Positions 1-11,758 of a stretch of 64,000 nucleotides of DNA are shown piece by piece (the first letter of the stretch is position 1; each line of letters begins with the position of its first letter). The DNA comes from Beaufortia kweichowensis. Taxonomy: Eukaryota; Chordata; Actinopteri; Cypriniformes; Gastromyzontidae. A program made the translations under genes and the position numbers. The notes beneath the pieces were generated by a model that was not told the origin of the DNA, did no database searches, and saw nothing but the letters and a program-made list of their open reading frames with translations. The stretch spans positions 5,174,215-5,238,214 of the forward strand of contig CM032811.1 in the NCBI GenBank assembly GCA_019155185.1, in the 5' to 3' direction.

Positions 1-98
1 TTCCGCCAGCCGTAGATCCCGATCATGTAGATGTACTCATTGACCGGCGCCAGGAGCCCAGTCTCATCTGCACTGGTGACATATTGTTCACGGACCAT
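1..98 (-). CDS. sgcg: gamma-sarcoglycan, first coding exon (partial, N-terminus)
   Basis: Gamma-sarcoglycan is a type II membrane glycoprotein of the sarcoglycan-dystrophin complex in the muscle sarcolemma. The minus strand encodes MVREQYVTSADET, a variable stretch, then YIYMIGIYGWRK, at which point the window ends. MVREQY and the (K/M)IGIYGWRK block just before the membrane segment are hallmarks I recall for gamma-sarcoglycan; delta begins MPQEQY, so gamma fits better. The ATG is at 98-96 and directly follows a good acceptor (TTTGCAG at 105-99), so the 5' leader must lie in a separate upstream exon, which I cannot place. Only 32 codons plus two bases are visible. The transmembrane and extracellular parts lie outside the window. 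Zeta-sarcoglycan is the main alternative. Confidence 0.85.
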   Translation of the reverse strand, partial: MVREQYVTSADETGLLAPVNEYIYMIGIYGWR

Positions 99-1106
99 CT
101 GCAAAGCAACACGGTAGACTGGATGAAGATTTGTTGTCAACTACTCTTTGATATCTAGATTAATTTATTCAAAGTTAAACTAGAAGCACAATTAATGTCA
201 ATACAAATGTTCATGTTAGTTCATTGATACAACTTTTAATTCTGAAAAGTATTAGTAAATGCTGAAATTAACATAACTGAGTTTAATAAATGCTAACAAA
301 ATGTGTTCATATTAGCTAATGTATTATCTAATATAAACAAATAAAACTGTATTTCAATATTTTACCGGTGTTGAATTGTGCCACAGTGTTTGTGAGGTGT
401 TTTTAATGTTTTCATAAGCATTTGAACTTATGTTTTTGAATGATAAAACAGGCAAAACTTTTCTGTATTATATTTAAGGAGAGCCCAATTTTGACAATTA
501 TTGTTTTGATTTAGTAAAGCATTATGTACAGTGCATATTCATTAAAAATCAAATGCTAAGTGGATTGTAGATGAAGGAAAAACAAACTGCCAAACACAGA
601 CTGCCAATTTCTTTTCCAATACTGAACTCCCCATGGCAACTCATCCAAACAGTCCCCGTATCTGGACTTCAGGATCCAATTTCCATTCCTTCCTAATCCT
701 TTTTACAGCCCTATTACCAGCCAGTAATTAAACGTTTATATTTTATCAGTGAATGCAGAAGATCATTAAAGTTCTGAATGAAAGTCAAACATCTTGACTC
801 CACAAGTTGCGTAGAGACAGACTTTTATAAGTCTCTCCCTCAGTTTCCCTCAGGATCTTTTTCCATTAACCCACCCTAGCGATGCTGTTTCACTGTTTCT
901 AGTTTCATCTAAGCTGCCAAGAGCAGAAATTACAGCAGTGCACTGTACATTGTGTTTCCAGACCACTGGGGTCTGACTTTCTCAACAGAGATTCCAGACC
1001 CCTCATGCAGTCAAAGCTAGATCTGATCAAATATCAAGAGAACTCACATTGTACAAAATAAGTTTGTTCAACTTTATAAAATGAGGTTTGCAACAGTTTG
1101 CAAGGC

Positions 1107-1240
1107 TTTGTTTTATGTTTAAAGCATGATTTTACAAAGTCAGGTAATATGTCTATATACCAACAGTCTATAGATGAAAACTAAAATAAAATAATAATTT
1201 TATGTCCTTTGAAGAGATCTCATTTGTTGGGTATTATTGT
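1107..1240 (+). repeat. dispersed repeat, family A, copy 1 (degenerate)
   Basis: The shared landmarks are TTATGTTTAAAGCATGATTTT, then GTCAGGTAA, then an ATTTTATGT block, then CATTTGTTGGGTATTATTG. The same ordered landmarks recur at 27790-27960 and 50810-50965 in the same orientation. This copy is the most degenerate. I do not recognise the family by name. Confidence 0.5.
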
Positions 1241-2754
1241 TGAAAAAAAAAGTTGAAAAAGTATGTATATATACTTATATAAATTATTATATAATACTAT
1301 AATAATTAAGAAACTTTTTAGTATTTGTATTATTTATAAAATCTAAAAATCATTTTTGACAGCAAAGAAAGGTTGAATAATCATAATATTGCTCTGCTTA
1401 TGCTAAAAGATAAACTTTTATAAGGTGGGAAATCCGTTCACTGAAGACTTCAGATAAGAGCTGTGAGCAAACACAACATGAAGTTTTCCCACTCCATCTA
1501 ATCTTGCCGTCTACATAACTCCAGCGCGCCGCAATGGCTCGGCCCTCCAAAAATAGGTCCCTAGACTGTGCTCTCACATTTATAAGAGAAAAAACAGCAG
1601 GAGTCTTTAAACTAATAATCAGCAAATATGGCTAAATTAGTATTTACTGTACTGTATTTGCCTTAAAACTGTGACTATTATATTTGCTATCTGATATTAT
1701 TAAAGAGCTCATTACTTTAGAGCTTGTAACTGTTCATTCATTCAGATCTCAAAAACATTTTCCTGTCATACAAACATTAGCAGTGAGAAAATAATACTCT
1801 AACAATCAAATCAGAATAGGATAAAATGATTATTGACTTACCCTGCTGTATAAGTGTGATCTAACACACTCGTCTGCAGGCAGCAGTGGCTCAGATCTGC
1901 TTCTGTTACGCAGAAATGCTGCTCCTCCGACCCGCCTGTCTGTCAAACTCTCAACAGCTGCCTTCCATAAATCTGATTCTGGATCAGTCTCAACTAATCA
2001 CCTCATGGGCACCCCCAAACTTCCTCTCTGGATACCACACACCACAGTTTTCAATCTGTATCACACAAATCCAAGACTTTACTGATCACTTTAGATACAT
2101 AAACAGCAGTCGCTGGTTCTTTTGGAGGGATGGGTGGAGGGTGGGGAAGAAGGAAAAAATGACTGAAAACGTCGGTTTGGACAGAATTATAGAGTATTTG
2201 CAGCACGCGTTGCGACTCTTGTAAGCATGTGACTCACTTGGGTGGGTATCTAAAGATAGGAGCTTTTCTTATTGAGTATTTGCTTTTTTGTATGACAGCA
2301 AGCCCTTCTTTCGGGTCATTCTAAAACAGGATGGAGTATTAATAGATGTGTCTGTGCCAGGAGGCGTGTCTTTAGTCTATTTATTAGTCACTAGGGTTTG
2401 TGTTGTCTTTTTTTTTTACATAGTTACGAGTTAGAATATATCAGCATATGTACCCTGTATGGTTATGAAGCAAAAAGATGAAAATTGAGATGGAAATAAG
2501 TGATCTAGACATAAATCATACTGTATCTTGGAACTAGACTGTCATTGGAACTTGAAAGAACCACACCTTATCATTTTGGTGGAGACTTTTGCATATGCAC
2601 ATATATGAAGAAAAACATACTTATTCTTGTATTAATTTAGGTCTTATAAAGAAAAGACTAATAACATGAAAAACTACAGTTTCTAGTGCACATTTATCCG
2701 TCAGGCAGAAGGCTTCAATGATAAAAGAGACAGCTGACCACATCCATCAATATC

Positions 2755-2767
2755 TGACCTCTGACTT
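2755..2767 (-). promoter_or_regulatory. DR1-like nuclear receptor half-site pair
   Basis: The plus strand reads TGACCTCTGACTT; on the minus strand this is AAGTCAGAGGTCA, one or two substitutions from the DR1 element bound by PPAR/RXR or HNF4. It lies inside a stretch (2740-2850) with more even base composition than its AT-rich surroundings. This is a motif match only. Confidence 0.25.
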
Positions 2768-3267
2768 TTCCCTCTGCCAGCAAAGACAATGGCAGCTTTT
2801 ATCTCCTTTAACACCATTAAAAGCTGTCTGCTGCAGATACTATTACAAATGAAAACTGTATAATGAAAACTTGGCTGTGTCTATGAGGGTCTATAAAAGG
2901 AAACAATATAACTTTTGTAAGGCAAGGGAAAAATTGTGTATATAAATGTATAAATGCACAAGCAGCTGACTACTGCGTTATAAATGGAAATATACCCCAT
3001 AAATACAGTAACATACAGTCATAATGACTTGAGTTTTTAATGCATTAATAGTGTGCGTGCCTGTGTGTGTGGTCGTGGTATAGTGTGGGTAAAGATATAA
3101 TTCCAGTAAAATCTAATTATATATCAGTAATTATTAAAAAAAATATGTTTATTTAAAAATGTAAAAATGCGGAATGGTTTGTGTGAGGGTTAGGTTTACG
3201 TGTAGGGTGAGGGTACAGCATAAAATCATTATGTCTATGGAAAGTCCCCATTAAATATGGAAACTCG

Positions 3268-3281
3268 GCTCCAGGGGGCGC
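3268..3281 (+). promoter_or_regulatory. CTCF-like motif between sgcg and trappc4
   Basis: GCTCCAGGGGGCGC matches the CTCF core (CCASYAGRGGGCRS) closely. It lies between two genes whose human counterparts are on different chromosomes. Motif match only; occupancy is unknown. Confidence 0.4.
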
Positions 3282-3666
3282 ATAAGTTATTATTTATTTA
3301 TTATATTATTATTCTATTTACTTATTATATAAGATTTGTACACTAAACAAAAAAATAATTTAAACATTAATAAAAACACTGCTACCTAAAGTACAAGTGA
3401 CAACACATACCAGCAATTTCTATAAAATTTCTTTTTAAATAAAAATTCCTGCTGCATAGCAAACGACAGTGATTGGTCAATCTTCATAAGCGATGAGAAA
3501 AACAACCACATCCACATGATACTCAAACGTCAACTCCATGTTAATGTTATCGCACGTCCAAACCTGTGGTATTACATCATTTGTCTATTAAAAGTACAAT
3601 TATGCGTATGGTATGATATTTACTATATGATAATTTTTTAAAAGCGTTTTCTTTTGACGCAACAAA

Positions 3667-3689
3667 GTCACATGACAAAGTCACATGAC
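3667..3689 (+). promoter_or_regulatory. two tandem GTCACATGAC boxes (M-box/CLEAR-like) upstream of trappc4
   Basis: GTCACATGAC occurs at 3667-3676 and again at 3680-3689, a 13-bp start-to-start spacing, and ends 38 bp before the trappc4 ATG. This decamer is the type bound by MITF/TFE bHLH-zip factors; TFEB-type CLEAR elements are GTCACGTGAC with tolerated CACATG cores. The position fits a proximal promoter. No TATA box is evident. Confidence 0.5.
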
Positions 3690-3727
3690 TCGCCGCACGT
3701 ATCAGCTGTTCTTCCATAGGAGGAAAC

Positions 3728-5085
3728 ATGGCGATCTTTAGTGTGTATGTTGTCAATAAGGCTGGTGGACTCATTTATCAGTATGATAATTATGTTCCTC
3801 GAGCTGAAGTGGAGAAAACATTCAGTTTTCCTCTTGATTTAGTATTAAAGATTCACGATGAGAAGGCGGTCGTTTCGTTTGGACAGCGGGATGGTATCAG
3901 AGGTGCGTGCATTTAACCATCTCGGGAAATGAATGGACGTTTAGAGGAGCATTCATAGGAAAACACTGTTTGTTCTTGTGAATTATGTGATATGTTTCTC
4001 GTATGCAGTGGGCCATGCTGTTCTGTCCATCAACGGGGTTGATGTAAATGGTAAATACACGGCGGAAGGGAAGGAGATACAGGAGTATTTGAAGGATCCT
4101 GCAAATTATCCAGTGTCCATCAAATTTGGCCGATCCCGACTCTCCTCCAATGAGAAACTCATGCTGGCTTCAATGTTTCACTCGTGAGTAGCAGAGAATC
4201 AGCAATGATGTCAGATGTGTTTCACTTCATCTGGTACTGCGCAGATGAATGTTGTGATGTCATACATCGATCAGTCTGCGCAGCGCTGCATGCAGTAGAG
4301 CACAACCAATGTTTCTTGAGAGATCGATGATAACCTACTAGTTAATTAAGTTACACTTTGTAAAAACTTTATTAGTTAATTATTAACTAATGGTTTTATG
4401 AAAGAGTTTGTTATAAAAATGGGTTAAATATTTACTATTTAGTTATATTATGCTAATATAATATTATTATATATTTAATTATTCTTTTATTATAAATGGT
4501 TATAAAATGTACTAGTATCTTTTATAGTTCATCATTTTTCATTGGTTGTTTATTGTTTTGTCTTTTTAAGGCTGTTTGCTATTGGATCACAGTTATCACC
4601 TGAGGTTGGCAGCTCTGGCATTGAGATGTTGGAGACGGATGTGTTTAAGCTACACTGCTTTCAGACCCTCACAGGTGTGGATTAAGTAGATAAAGTTTAT
4701 ATTTTTAATATACTGTGTAGATGTGATACCTGAATAAATTCTTAGTCATTATTATTTTCTCTCTTTTTTGCAGGAATAAAGTTTATTGTATTGGCAGACC
4801 CTCGGCAGACTGGTATCGATGGACTGTTAAGAAAGATTTATGAAATCTACTCAGACTTTGCGCTGAAGAATCCTTTCTACTCTTTAGAGATGCCTATCAG
4901 GTATAAAATGTTTTTATGACCTACAGTATAAATATAGTGTTACTTTTGGGATGCTATCAGCTATATGTCATGTATGAAACGTAACAAAAAATTCTGTTTT
5001 GTGCAGATGTGAGCTTTTTGACCAAAATCTAAAGAGTTCCCTGGAAGTAGCAGAAAAGGCTGGTACGTTTGGACCAGGTTCCTGA
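3728..5085 (+). CDS. trappc4: TRAPP complex subunit 4 (synbindin), complete, 5 exons
   Basis: TRAPPC4 is a core longin-fold subunit of the TRAPP tethering complexes, which act as Rab1-type exchange factors in ER-Golgi traffic and autophagy. Coding exons: 3728-3902, 4009-4183, 4571-4674, 4774-4900 and 5007-5085. All have GT-AG borders and phases that join into 219 residues, the length I recall for human. The start MAIFSVYVVNKAGGL, the DGIRVGHAVL junction, [30 protein letters not shown] and the end KAGTFGPGS are near identical to mammalian synbindin. The ATG has A at -3 and G at +4. A possible polyadenylation signal ATTAAA lies at 5527-5532. It is tail-to-tail with slc37a4, as in human 11q23. 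Paired M-box-like sites lie just upstream. Confidence 0.97.
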
Positions 5086-6132
5086 TCTGGATCATCATAC
5101 AGTATATTCATCCACCTAAAAGCATCCCTCAATTAGGACTGTCACAAAAACAGAAACAAGACTTTGTCTTCTTTTCAAATCTGTTCAACCACACATTTGT
5201 AGTGAGACAAGTTTCTTGACAAACCATCTGTAAATAATCTAGATCTGCAGTTTTCGTGCAGAGCTTTAAAGATGCAGCAGTAAAACGTGTGAATAGCATG
5301 ACATGTTTATTTATATGCCATTTACTGGAATATATCAAAATGTGTTGTTTGTAATTTAACATGTAATTTGTTTTCAGTCAGCAAAATATCATGGTGTGTT
5401 GTGAGGTATAAAGTACACTTTACCCTGGTCTCATTTGTTTAGGTCAAAATTAAAGTTGTTAAAATTCAAATGCAAGTAAAAAAGAGCATATCCTGCACAT
5501 GTAAATTAATACAGCGTAATGTGATTATTAAAGATTTTTATTTATATAAACTCATTTAAATGTGCTATTTAAAAATCTTGTGATAACATATCAAGTCTCG
5601 TATTTCATCATGAATTTGTAATACAAATATAGAGGTAGGACCAGTTGAAACATCAGTTAAAAAGTGTAGTGTTAATATCGCTACGAAAATGGCTTTATAA
5701 ACCTAGCAACTAGTAAATTATAAAGTTTTGTTATCAGAACCATTTAAAATACTGTCATCCAGTTCTAATGAAATACAGCAATAAATAACATGTTTCTGAA
5801 AGCAATGCCCACAACATGGTGTGCCATTATGTACACTGTAGTGGAATGTCTTGAGACTAAATATCAAGTAAAACTGATCATAATGCACATATTTCATATG
5901 GAAAGTCCCAAAAAAGGTGCTGATGTAACTTGCAGTTGTCACTGATAATACAACTGCAAAAACCCTTCAAACAGTTCACTATTTACAATATTTTCAATTA
6001 TTGTTAGTGAAAACTGAAGGAACATGCGTATATATATTTTACAAACACCAAAGCTAATTTATAGAAAAGTGGCACATTTTCATGAATTGAGGAAATGGAT
6101 TATGCCCTCAGCAAAAGGTAATACATTCCTGT
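5086..6132. other. convergent intergenic spacer between trappc4 and slc37a4
   Basis: About 1 kb of AT-rich DNA between two stop codons facing each other. It should hold both 3' UTRs. An ATTAAA (plus) at 5527-5532 could end trappc4. No further gene or repeat was recognised. Confidence 0.6.
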
Positions 6133-9100
6133 TTAGTCAGCCTTCTTAGGTACGGTTCCCATCTTGGTGCGGATATTTCGGAGCAGAAAATATCCAATCG
6201 TTGTGACTGTACAGGTTATTTCGGCTACCCAGAAAGCCGTATTCCAGCCATAGTGTTTGGCAATGGTGCCAAACGGTAACCCTGAGAGGAAACCGCCAAC
6301 TGAAAAATACATACAAACAATTTATCAAAAAATAGGCAAATGGTTTACAATGTAACTTCTCCTTAAAAAGTTAACAGTTCACAAAAACGCTCATTTAGGT
6401 TAGCAACATTTCAAGTATGGCATTAAAATGTTCGTAAATTGAGAATCACCGTTTGCCATCAAAGCAACAATGGCATGAGAGGTTCCACAGTAGTTTGATG
6501 GTGCGCTTTCATTCGCAAGAACTCCAAACAAGGCAATGGGTCCATATGAAGAGAAACCAAACGCTGCCCCCAACAAAAGAATCCAGACCTGTCCATGAAT
6601 TAAAGTTACAACAATGTATTAAATAGCACGGTATGAAATAACACGCGTTGAAACAATGTAAGAACATATGAGATGAGTTTGCATACGTTTGAGCTGTGTG
6701 CCGTGACGGTGGTGCGGAAGAGATACATGGAGACACACATTCCAGCCATCATGGAGAGAAGAAGACCGTGCCGGGGGTTGCCATACAAGCCCAGGCCTTG
6801 CTGTAAATACACAAAACTTAAAAACTACATCTGAAAGATGTCGAAGAAGCCTAACTGATATGACCACTATACACACCTTGGGTTCCTCCAAATAGGAATT
6901 TTACCAGTTATTTTTCTCATCCACTCAGTTTTTGAAAACCCTTATAGTAAAAGACTTTCATACTTTATTTCTTACTTATCTGCTTATTAGTTGTGCCAAC
7001 TGACCTTTGCCACGGCTCTGTCTGACAGGTATCCCGCTGCTAAACTCCCCATCAGTCCTCCGATCTCCAGAGCGCTCATGAAGGAGCTACCTGTGAAAAC
7101 CAGCAGCAATAAACAGTTTAGTCATAGACCTTAAGGCCTGTCACACCCAGACTGTAACAGACTGGTTCTTAATGGGGCTAGATAAAGACAAATGACATTT
7201 TCCATGATTGTCAACAACAAAATAATGTACAAGTTTAAGAACTGAAAACTTTCTCAGTCCAAAAAAACAAACTCATTTTGTTTGAGACAGGATATTTCTC
7301 AAAGGGCACAACCAGATTTAATGTAACTGTCAGAAAGAGATGGACTATTGTCAAGAGAAACTAAATTATGACTGTGTTAGTGCAAAAATACTGCTGAAAC
7401 AAAATAACTTTCAACATAAGCTTTCAACATAACATAATTTTCAAGTTTGGTCAGCACACAGTACCCATTAGTGTTGACTGGCCCTTGTCCTGGATGAGAA
7501 AGAGTTGTCCCCAATCAGTGTAAGCCGTCTTTACCCCAAATACCGCCAGGTAGCCCAATGATAACACCCACAGGTATGGAGAAAGGATGAAATCTTTAAA
7601 GGTGCTTTCATTTCTGCTGGAGCCTGAAATGTAGAGGTTGATAATAGATTAAAATCTGTACATCTGTCAGAGGGCAAACAAGACTCATATTGAAAGCATA
7701 TTGTTGTCTCAGGAGTCCATTAGTTCAGTGCGAATGACCTTCACCAGCAAAAACATGAATGTACACACAGTAAAACACACCCCGTGCACTCTGTCCAATA
7801 TTTCACAGAATAAGGGGAAAACTTTTAGCCAATCCACACTTTAACAATCTAACAGAGTAGCAATCACCTACAGGTACAGTAACAAAACATACTACACTAA
7901 TATGCAAAATCAACGTAAAACTTTCTGTGATGTTTGGAGGGCACTTGGCTTGAACACTTCCATTTTTGTGAATTTCTGTGAATTAAAATGTGCAATAATA
8001 CCCAACAAATAGAGAAGGGATGCCTCTTTAAAGAAAATAAAATAGGTATTTTATTTCAATTTTCATGTGCGCTTTTATGAGGAATATAAACTGTGACTAT
8101 TTTAGAAGCGCCACTTACCTGATTATGAAAAAACTTGTTTTATAAATAAAATAATGCTTAGAAAAACACCAAATATTGACATCTGAGCTATATGAAAACC
8201 CTTGGTAAATGGTTTTGGATTTGCCCCCCAAAAATTATTTATTAAATCAGAATTTCATTTTATCCTTTATGACATTATTAATAACCAGAAAATCTTTGAA
8301 ACAGCATTCAAAGTGAATTAAACAGCTTTAGAATGGCCTTCCATACATAAGTGGCATAAACCAAAAACATGAGGTGCAGCAAATGATCACTGTTGTCATA
8401 ACTTTGCAGTTTATGAATGTGAATATTTAAGCCGTCAAACCTCCTTTGCCTTTCTTTGGACCGGCCTCAATATTGGGCAGACCGACTTCACTGGGCTCAT
8501 TGCGGATAATCAGCAGACAGAAGATTGACGTGACCATACAAGTCAGACCGGAGATGGACAGCGTGGATCTCCAGCTATAACTCTGAGCCATCACTGTGGC
8601 AATGATAGGACCCAGACCGCCGGCCAGATTCATACTGCAGGAGAGCACTGCCCACCAGGTGCCAAACTGAGACGGCTCAAACCACTATATTAACAGAGTA
8701 TAGACAATTGTAAATCTAGCCGCTATGACATACCACAGTATAACCACATATTAAGATTGACTGAATATCATATAACAAAGAGAAGTATTACCTTACGTAG
8801 CACTTTTGCACATGGTGGCCAACCCAGACCTTGACCCAGTCCATTGAGAAACCACAGGCCTGAGAACATGGCCACCGATGAAGACCAGGAGAAAACCACA
8901 TTGATCCCACCAACAGTAAAGAGGCCAATAGAGAAAAGCCATCGGGCACTGATTTGGTCAGAGAGAACACCACTTATAAATTTGCTGATGGCGTAAGCCA
9001 GCGATTGACTGCTTGTGATAAGACCTGCAGTGTGGAAAGATGAAATAAAGTATGATTAGACTGTTGTCAACAGTGTTTGCCATTTACAATCACTTAAAAC

Positions 9101-9900
9101 GTATTGGTTTTAAGTGTGAAAGTACAATAGTACAAAAGTGTGCTGATAAATCTTATACAGAGTCAAAACCAAGCTACACTTCATTGGTAGGAAATTAAAA
9201 GAAGCCTTAAATATTAAATTAATTAACAACTGTATTAGTTGCTTGTGCAAATTACAATTGTGTAAAATATAAATTGTATAAAATATAAAAATAGGTAATT
9301 ATAGGTGTAAAAATAGTGCTAAAATAGTGCAAAATGAGTGTTGTTTGTGTCAAGGTATGTACATAATGACTATCCAATAAAGCTGACATCAGCTTTATTG
9401 TTATAAGAAGCATTTAGGCAATGTCAGCATTATAAACCATGTGATATTCAAATTCAAAACATAAAAATCAAACACGATACAAACAAGCAGAAACAGACAT
9501 TACTTTTTGAATGAAGATATATAGGAACTCTAAATGTAGAGGATTGAGTCCTCGAAAAACTTTGCAATTTTATATTTATATATAAAATATAATAATATTT
9601 AACATCCGACAGAAATTCTTTTAAAAAACAACTTTACCCAATGAAACCCACTGAACATAAACGGACCCCTAAACATAGAGGCAATGCATGCTGCTTACAA
9701 AACATGTGTGAGCAGAAGTAAGACTAAGGTGGCTAAATTTGCACACGCTTACCCAGGTCATCCTTATCCAGCGAGATCTCCTGCATTATAGACGGCATGA
9801 CGAAAGAAAACGTCTTCCTGTTAAAGTAATACAACGTGTAGCCCACAAACATGGCAAGGAAGATAGTAGCCCGGTAGTAGCCATATCCAGACTTCGCCAT
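6133..9900 (-). CDS. slc37a4: glucose-6-phosphate exchanger SLC37A4 (G6PT), complete, 8 exons
   Basis: This major-facilitator carrier exchanges cytosolic glucose-6-phosphate for phosphate across the ER membrane and feeds glucose-6-phosphatase. Coding exons in transcript order: 9900-9753, 9024-8792, 8684-8441, 7623-7465, 7090-7005, 6800-6687, 6588-6450 and 6299-6133. Phases join cleanly into 429 residues, the human length. Start MAKSGYGYYRATIFLAMF with YFNRKTFSFVMPSI is the family N-terminus. WFEPSQFGTWWAVLS, GYGYL-type helices, YGNPRHGLLLSMMAG and LFGVLANESAPSNYCGTSHA also match. The C-terminus KKAD is a KKXX ER-retrieval signal. The ATG has an A at -3 and G at +4. An HNF1-like site lies 147 bp upstream. 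Intron 3 is about 0.8 kb and holds nothing I recognise. Confidence 0.97.
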
Positions 9901-10046
9901 GGTTGGCACGACTTAAAATCGGTAAGGCACTAAATATAAATCACAATGCACAGCAGATCTCTTCTTCAGCTCAGCACAGGAGCAACCAGGAGCATCTGAC
10001 GTCTGTGGATCTGTGAGGTCAGAAAAAAGCTGTAATCAGTGGCAGG

Positions 10047-10059
10047 GTTAATGGTCAAC
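10047..10059 (+). promoter_or_regulatory. HNF1-like site upstream of slc37a4
   Basis: GTTAATGGTCAAC differs at two positions from the HNF1 palindrome GTTAATNATTAAC. It lies 147 bp upstream of the slc37a4 start codon. Mammalian G6PT expression is known to depend on HNF1-alpha, so the position makes functional sense. Motif match only. Confidence 0.5.
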
Positions 10060-11700
10060 CTGCATGAGATCTTTGGAGTGTCCTTCGGCAAACCAAAGCT
10101 GGACAGATTGTAATGTACTTTATTGACTTGTTGCCTTTTTATATGAATTTAAACAAAGCAACATCCAACAAATGTTCACATGGTTAACGATTCTTTTTAG
10201 GTTATTTTTTCTTACTGTGTTGTGTCTTAAACGTCTTGTGTTATCGAAGATCCACTGATTACAGGGGTTTAATGATTGACATGAGGGTCTCTATGTGGCA
10301 GTTCATATGTTTGACCACTGGAGGCGCTAGTTATATAAACGCCGTACGAATCTATTTCTTCGCATTTGTCACTTTCACAGCTTTACAACATTATTGCTCA
10401 GCACTGTGAGAGTAAAAAGGAATGTTTGACTTTTTTGGTTTTGGTCATAATAGACAAAGTTTCAATCCAATATGACATTTAAAATAAATACAACGGAAGA
10501 ACATAACAATAATAGCCAGGGGGAAATAAATGATAAAATAAATAAACGGGATTATTACATGACATTAGAAAAAAAAATGCTAATTAAAATAAAAACTAAA
10601 CAAATAAGATCCGCTAGTAGGGAATTTTAAAACAATCACAACATAATAGACTTTCTCTTGCTTTAACATTAGAAACAGAGGGCGTTTCTTGGCATTTTCT
10701 TAGCAAGAACAACACACATGACAAATGAGAGTACACTATGCGTATTTGATTTCATGCGGCGCTGCGCAGACCTTTGACGTCAGACGCCGATCGTATTTGC
10801 GCAGGCAGCGCAGTCGTATTTTGCTTTGATTTGAAACTGCAATTTCGCAGACGTGGCAGCGCCATTACCACGTATTATCTAACTTAAAAGTCGACATTCT
10901 CGCTTCAATTTGTGATATTTGCCCAATACAGCGAAGATTAAAAATGATAAGCTATGAATTGCAATACAATGCCATGCAAGATGATGTGCAATGACAACTA
11001 CTTCCGTGATCGTGAAGTTACCTCTCGGATGTCTACTCCCGCACTTTTCCTTAACCTTAATCCGCGACGTGTCAATGCTTCAACGCTACACACGATGCTT
11101 GAAAAATATTGATGCTATTCGTAATTTCCATTTTTCCCGTACAGCCTCATATGTCTTGTTTTCGGCTAGATGTTGTAAATGTAAAATCCTAAACTACTGT
11201 CAGTATCAGACTGTTTGAAGTGTACCTCAGTCCTTTTCTGCCACCTGCCGGATAAAATTAAGCACAACAACCAAAAAAGAACTGTAATTTTCTTTGAACA
11301 CACATAACGCATAGATTTTTAATTTTTAAATATAGATAACTCGTGCATAGACTGATATGTCTGGACTCTATCAACATGGCTTTAGTTTAAAAAAAACAGA
11401 TGGTCAATATATTGGTAATAAATATATTCTGTGACAATTTATATCTGTCTCTGTGGGTGTCTATTGGTAATGTTCTGGTTTATAATGTCATCTAGGATAA
11501 AGGAATTCATACATTCTTAAATGTGATCACGTGAAACTTCCCTGCATCTTTATACTGTCACTTTTATTCTGTTTAAAATGATTGAATAGAAAAAAGCTGG
11601 AAAAAAATCGCCGGAACGTTCAGAGGTACATCACATGTTCCCCACCGGACCGTTTTCACGTCCGGCTAAACATTGCCCTTGATTTCCTTCAGGAGGTGAT
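10060..11700. other. divergent intergenic region slc37a4/ndufc2 with a CpG/CRE cluster
   Basis: This holds a CTCF-like motif CCACTGGAGGCGC (10315-10327) and a CpG-rich cluster at about 10755-10865 with a perfect CRE TGACGTCA (10775-10782) and GCGCAGG/GCGCAG repeats resembling NRF-1 half sites. That cluster may be a distal ndufc2 promoter: a TTTCCTTCAG acceptor-like sequence at 11682-11691 could end a 5' UTR intron. The 75-codon frame at 10991 resembles nothing I know and I do not call it. Confidence 0.45.
11645..11665 (+). other. short inverted repeat upstream of ndufc2
   Basis: CCGGAC (11645-11650) and GTCCGG (11660-11665) form a 6-bp stem with a 9-base loop, about 95 bp before the ndufc2 ATG. 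If transcribed it would be a GC-rich hairpin in the leader. It may equally lie in a 5' intron. Confidence 0.25.
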
Positions 11701-11712
11701 ATGGAAAGCTAA
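11701..11712 (+). CDS. minimal uORF (3 codons) in the ndufc2 leader
   Basis: ATGGAAAGCTAA encodes M-E-S-stop, 46 nt before the ndufc2 start and in a different frame. The ATG has a G at +4 but T at -3. If in the mature leader, it could modestly lower ndufc2 translation or promote reinitiation. Confidence 0.3.
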   Translation: MES

Positions 11713-11758
11713 CTGTGCGGGTTGTCCTGACTTTAGGGAGCGTTTGTTATCTTTAATC

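Larger units (their letters stand above)
106..3660. other. sgcg 5' intron and intergenic stretch before trappc4
   Basis: No convincing coding exon was found on either strand; the open frames here are short and resemble nothing I know. The stretch presumably holds the sgcg 5' non-coding exon and promoter, which I could not locate. It contains one copy of a dispersed repeat (1107-1240), a possible conserved non-coding block around 2740-2850 and a CTCF-like motif at 3268-3281. The rest is AT-rich with no structure I can name. Confidence 0.6.

Noticed and set aside
7700..8430. Hidden alternative exon in slc37a4 intron 3 (mammals have a tissue-specific extra exon in this gene)
   Set aside because: I scanned the minus strand and found no in-phase exon with good borders. 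The eight-exon model already gives the full 429-residue length.
10991..11218. 75-codon ORF in the slc37a4/ndufc2 spacer
   Set aside because: No resemblance to any family I know, no conserved motif, and no support beyond being open.
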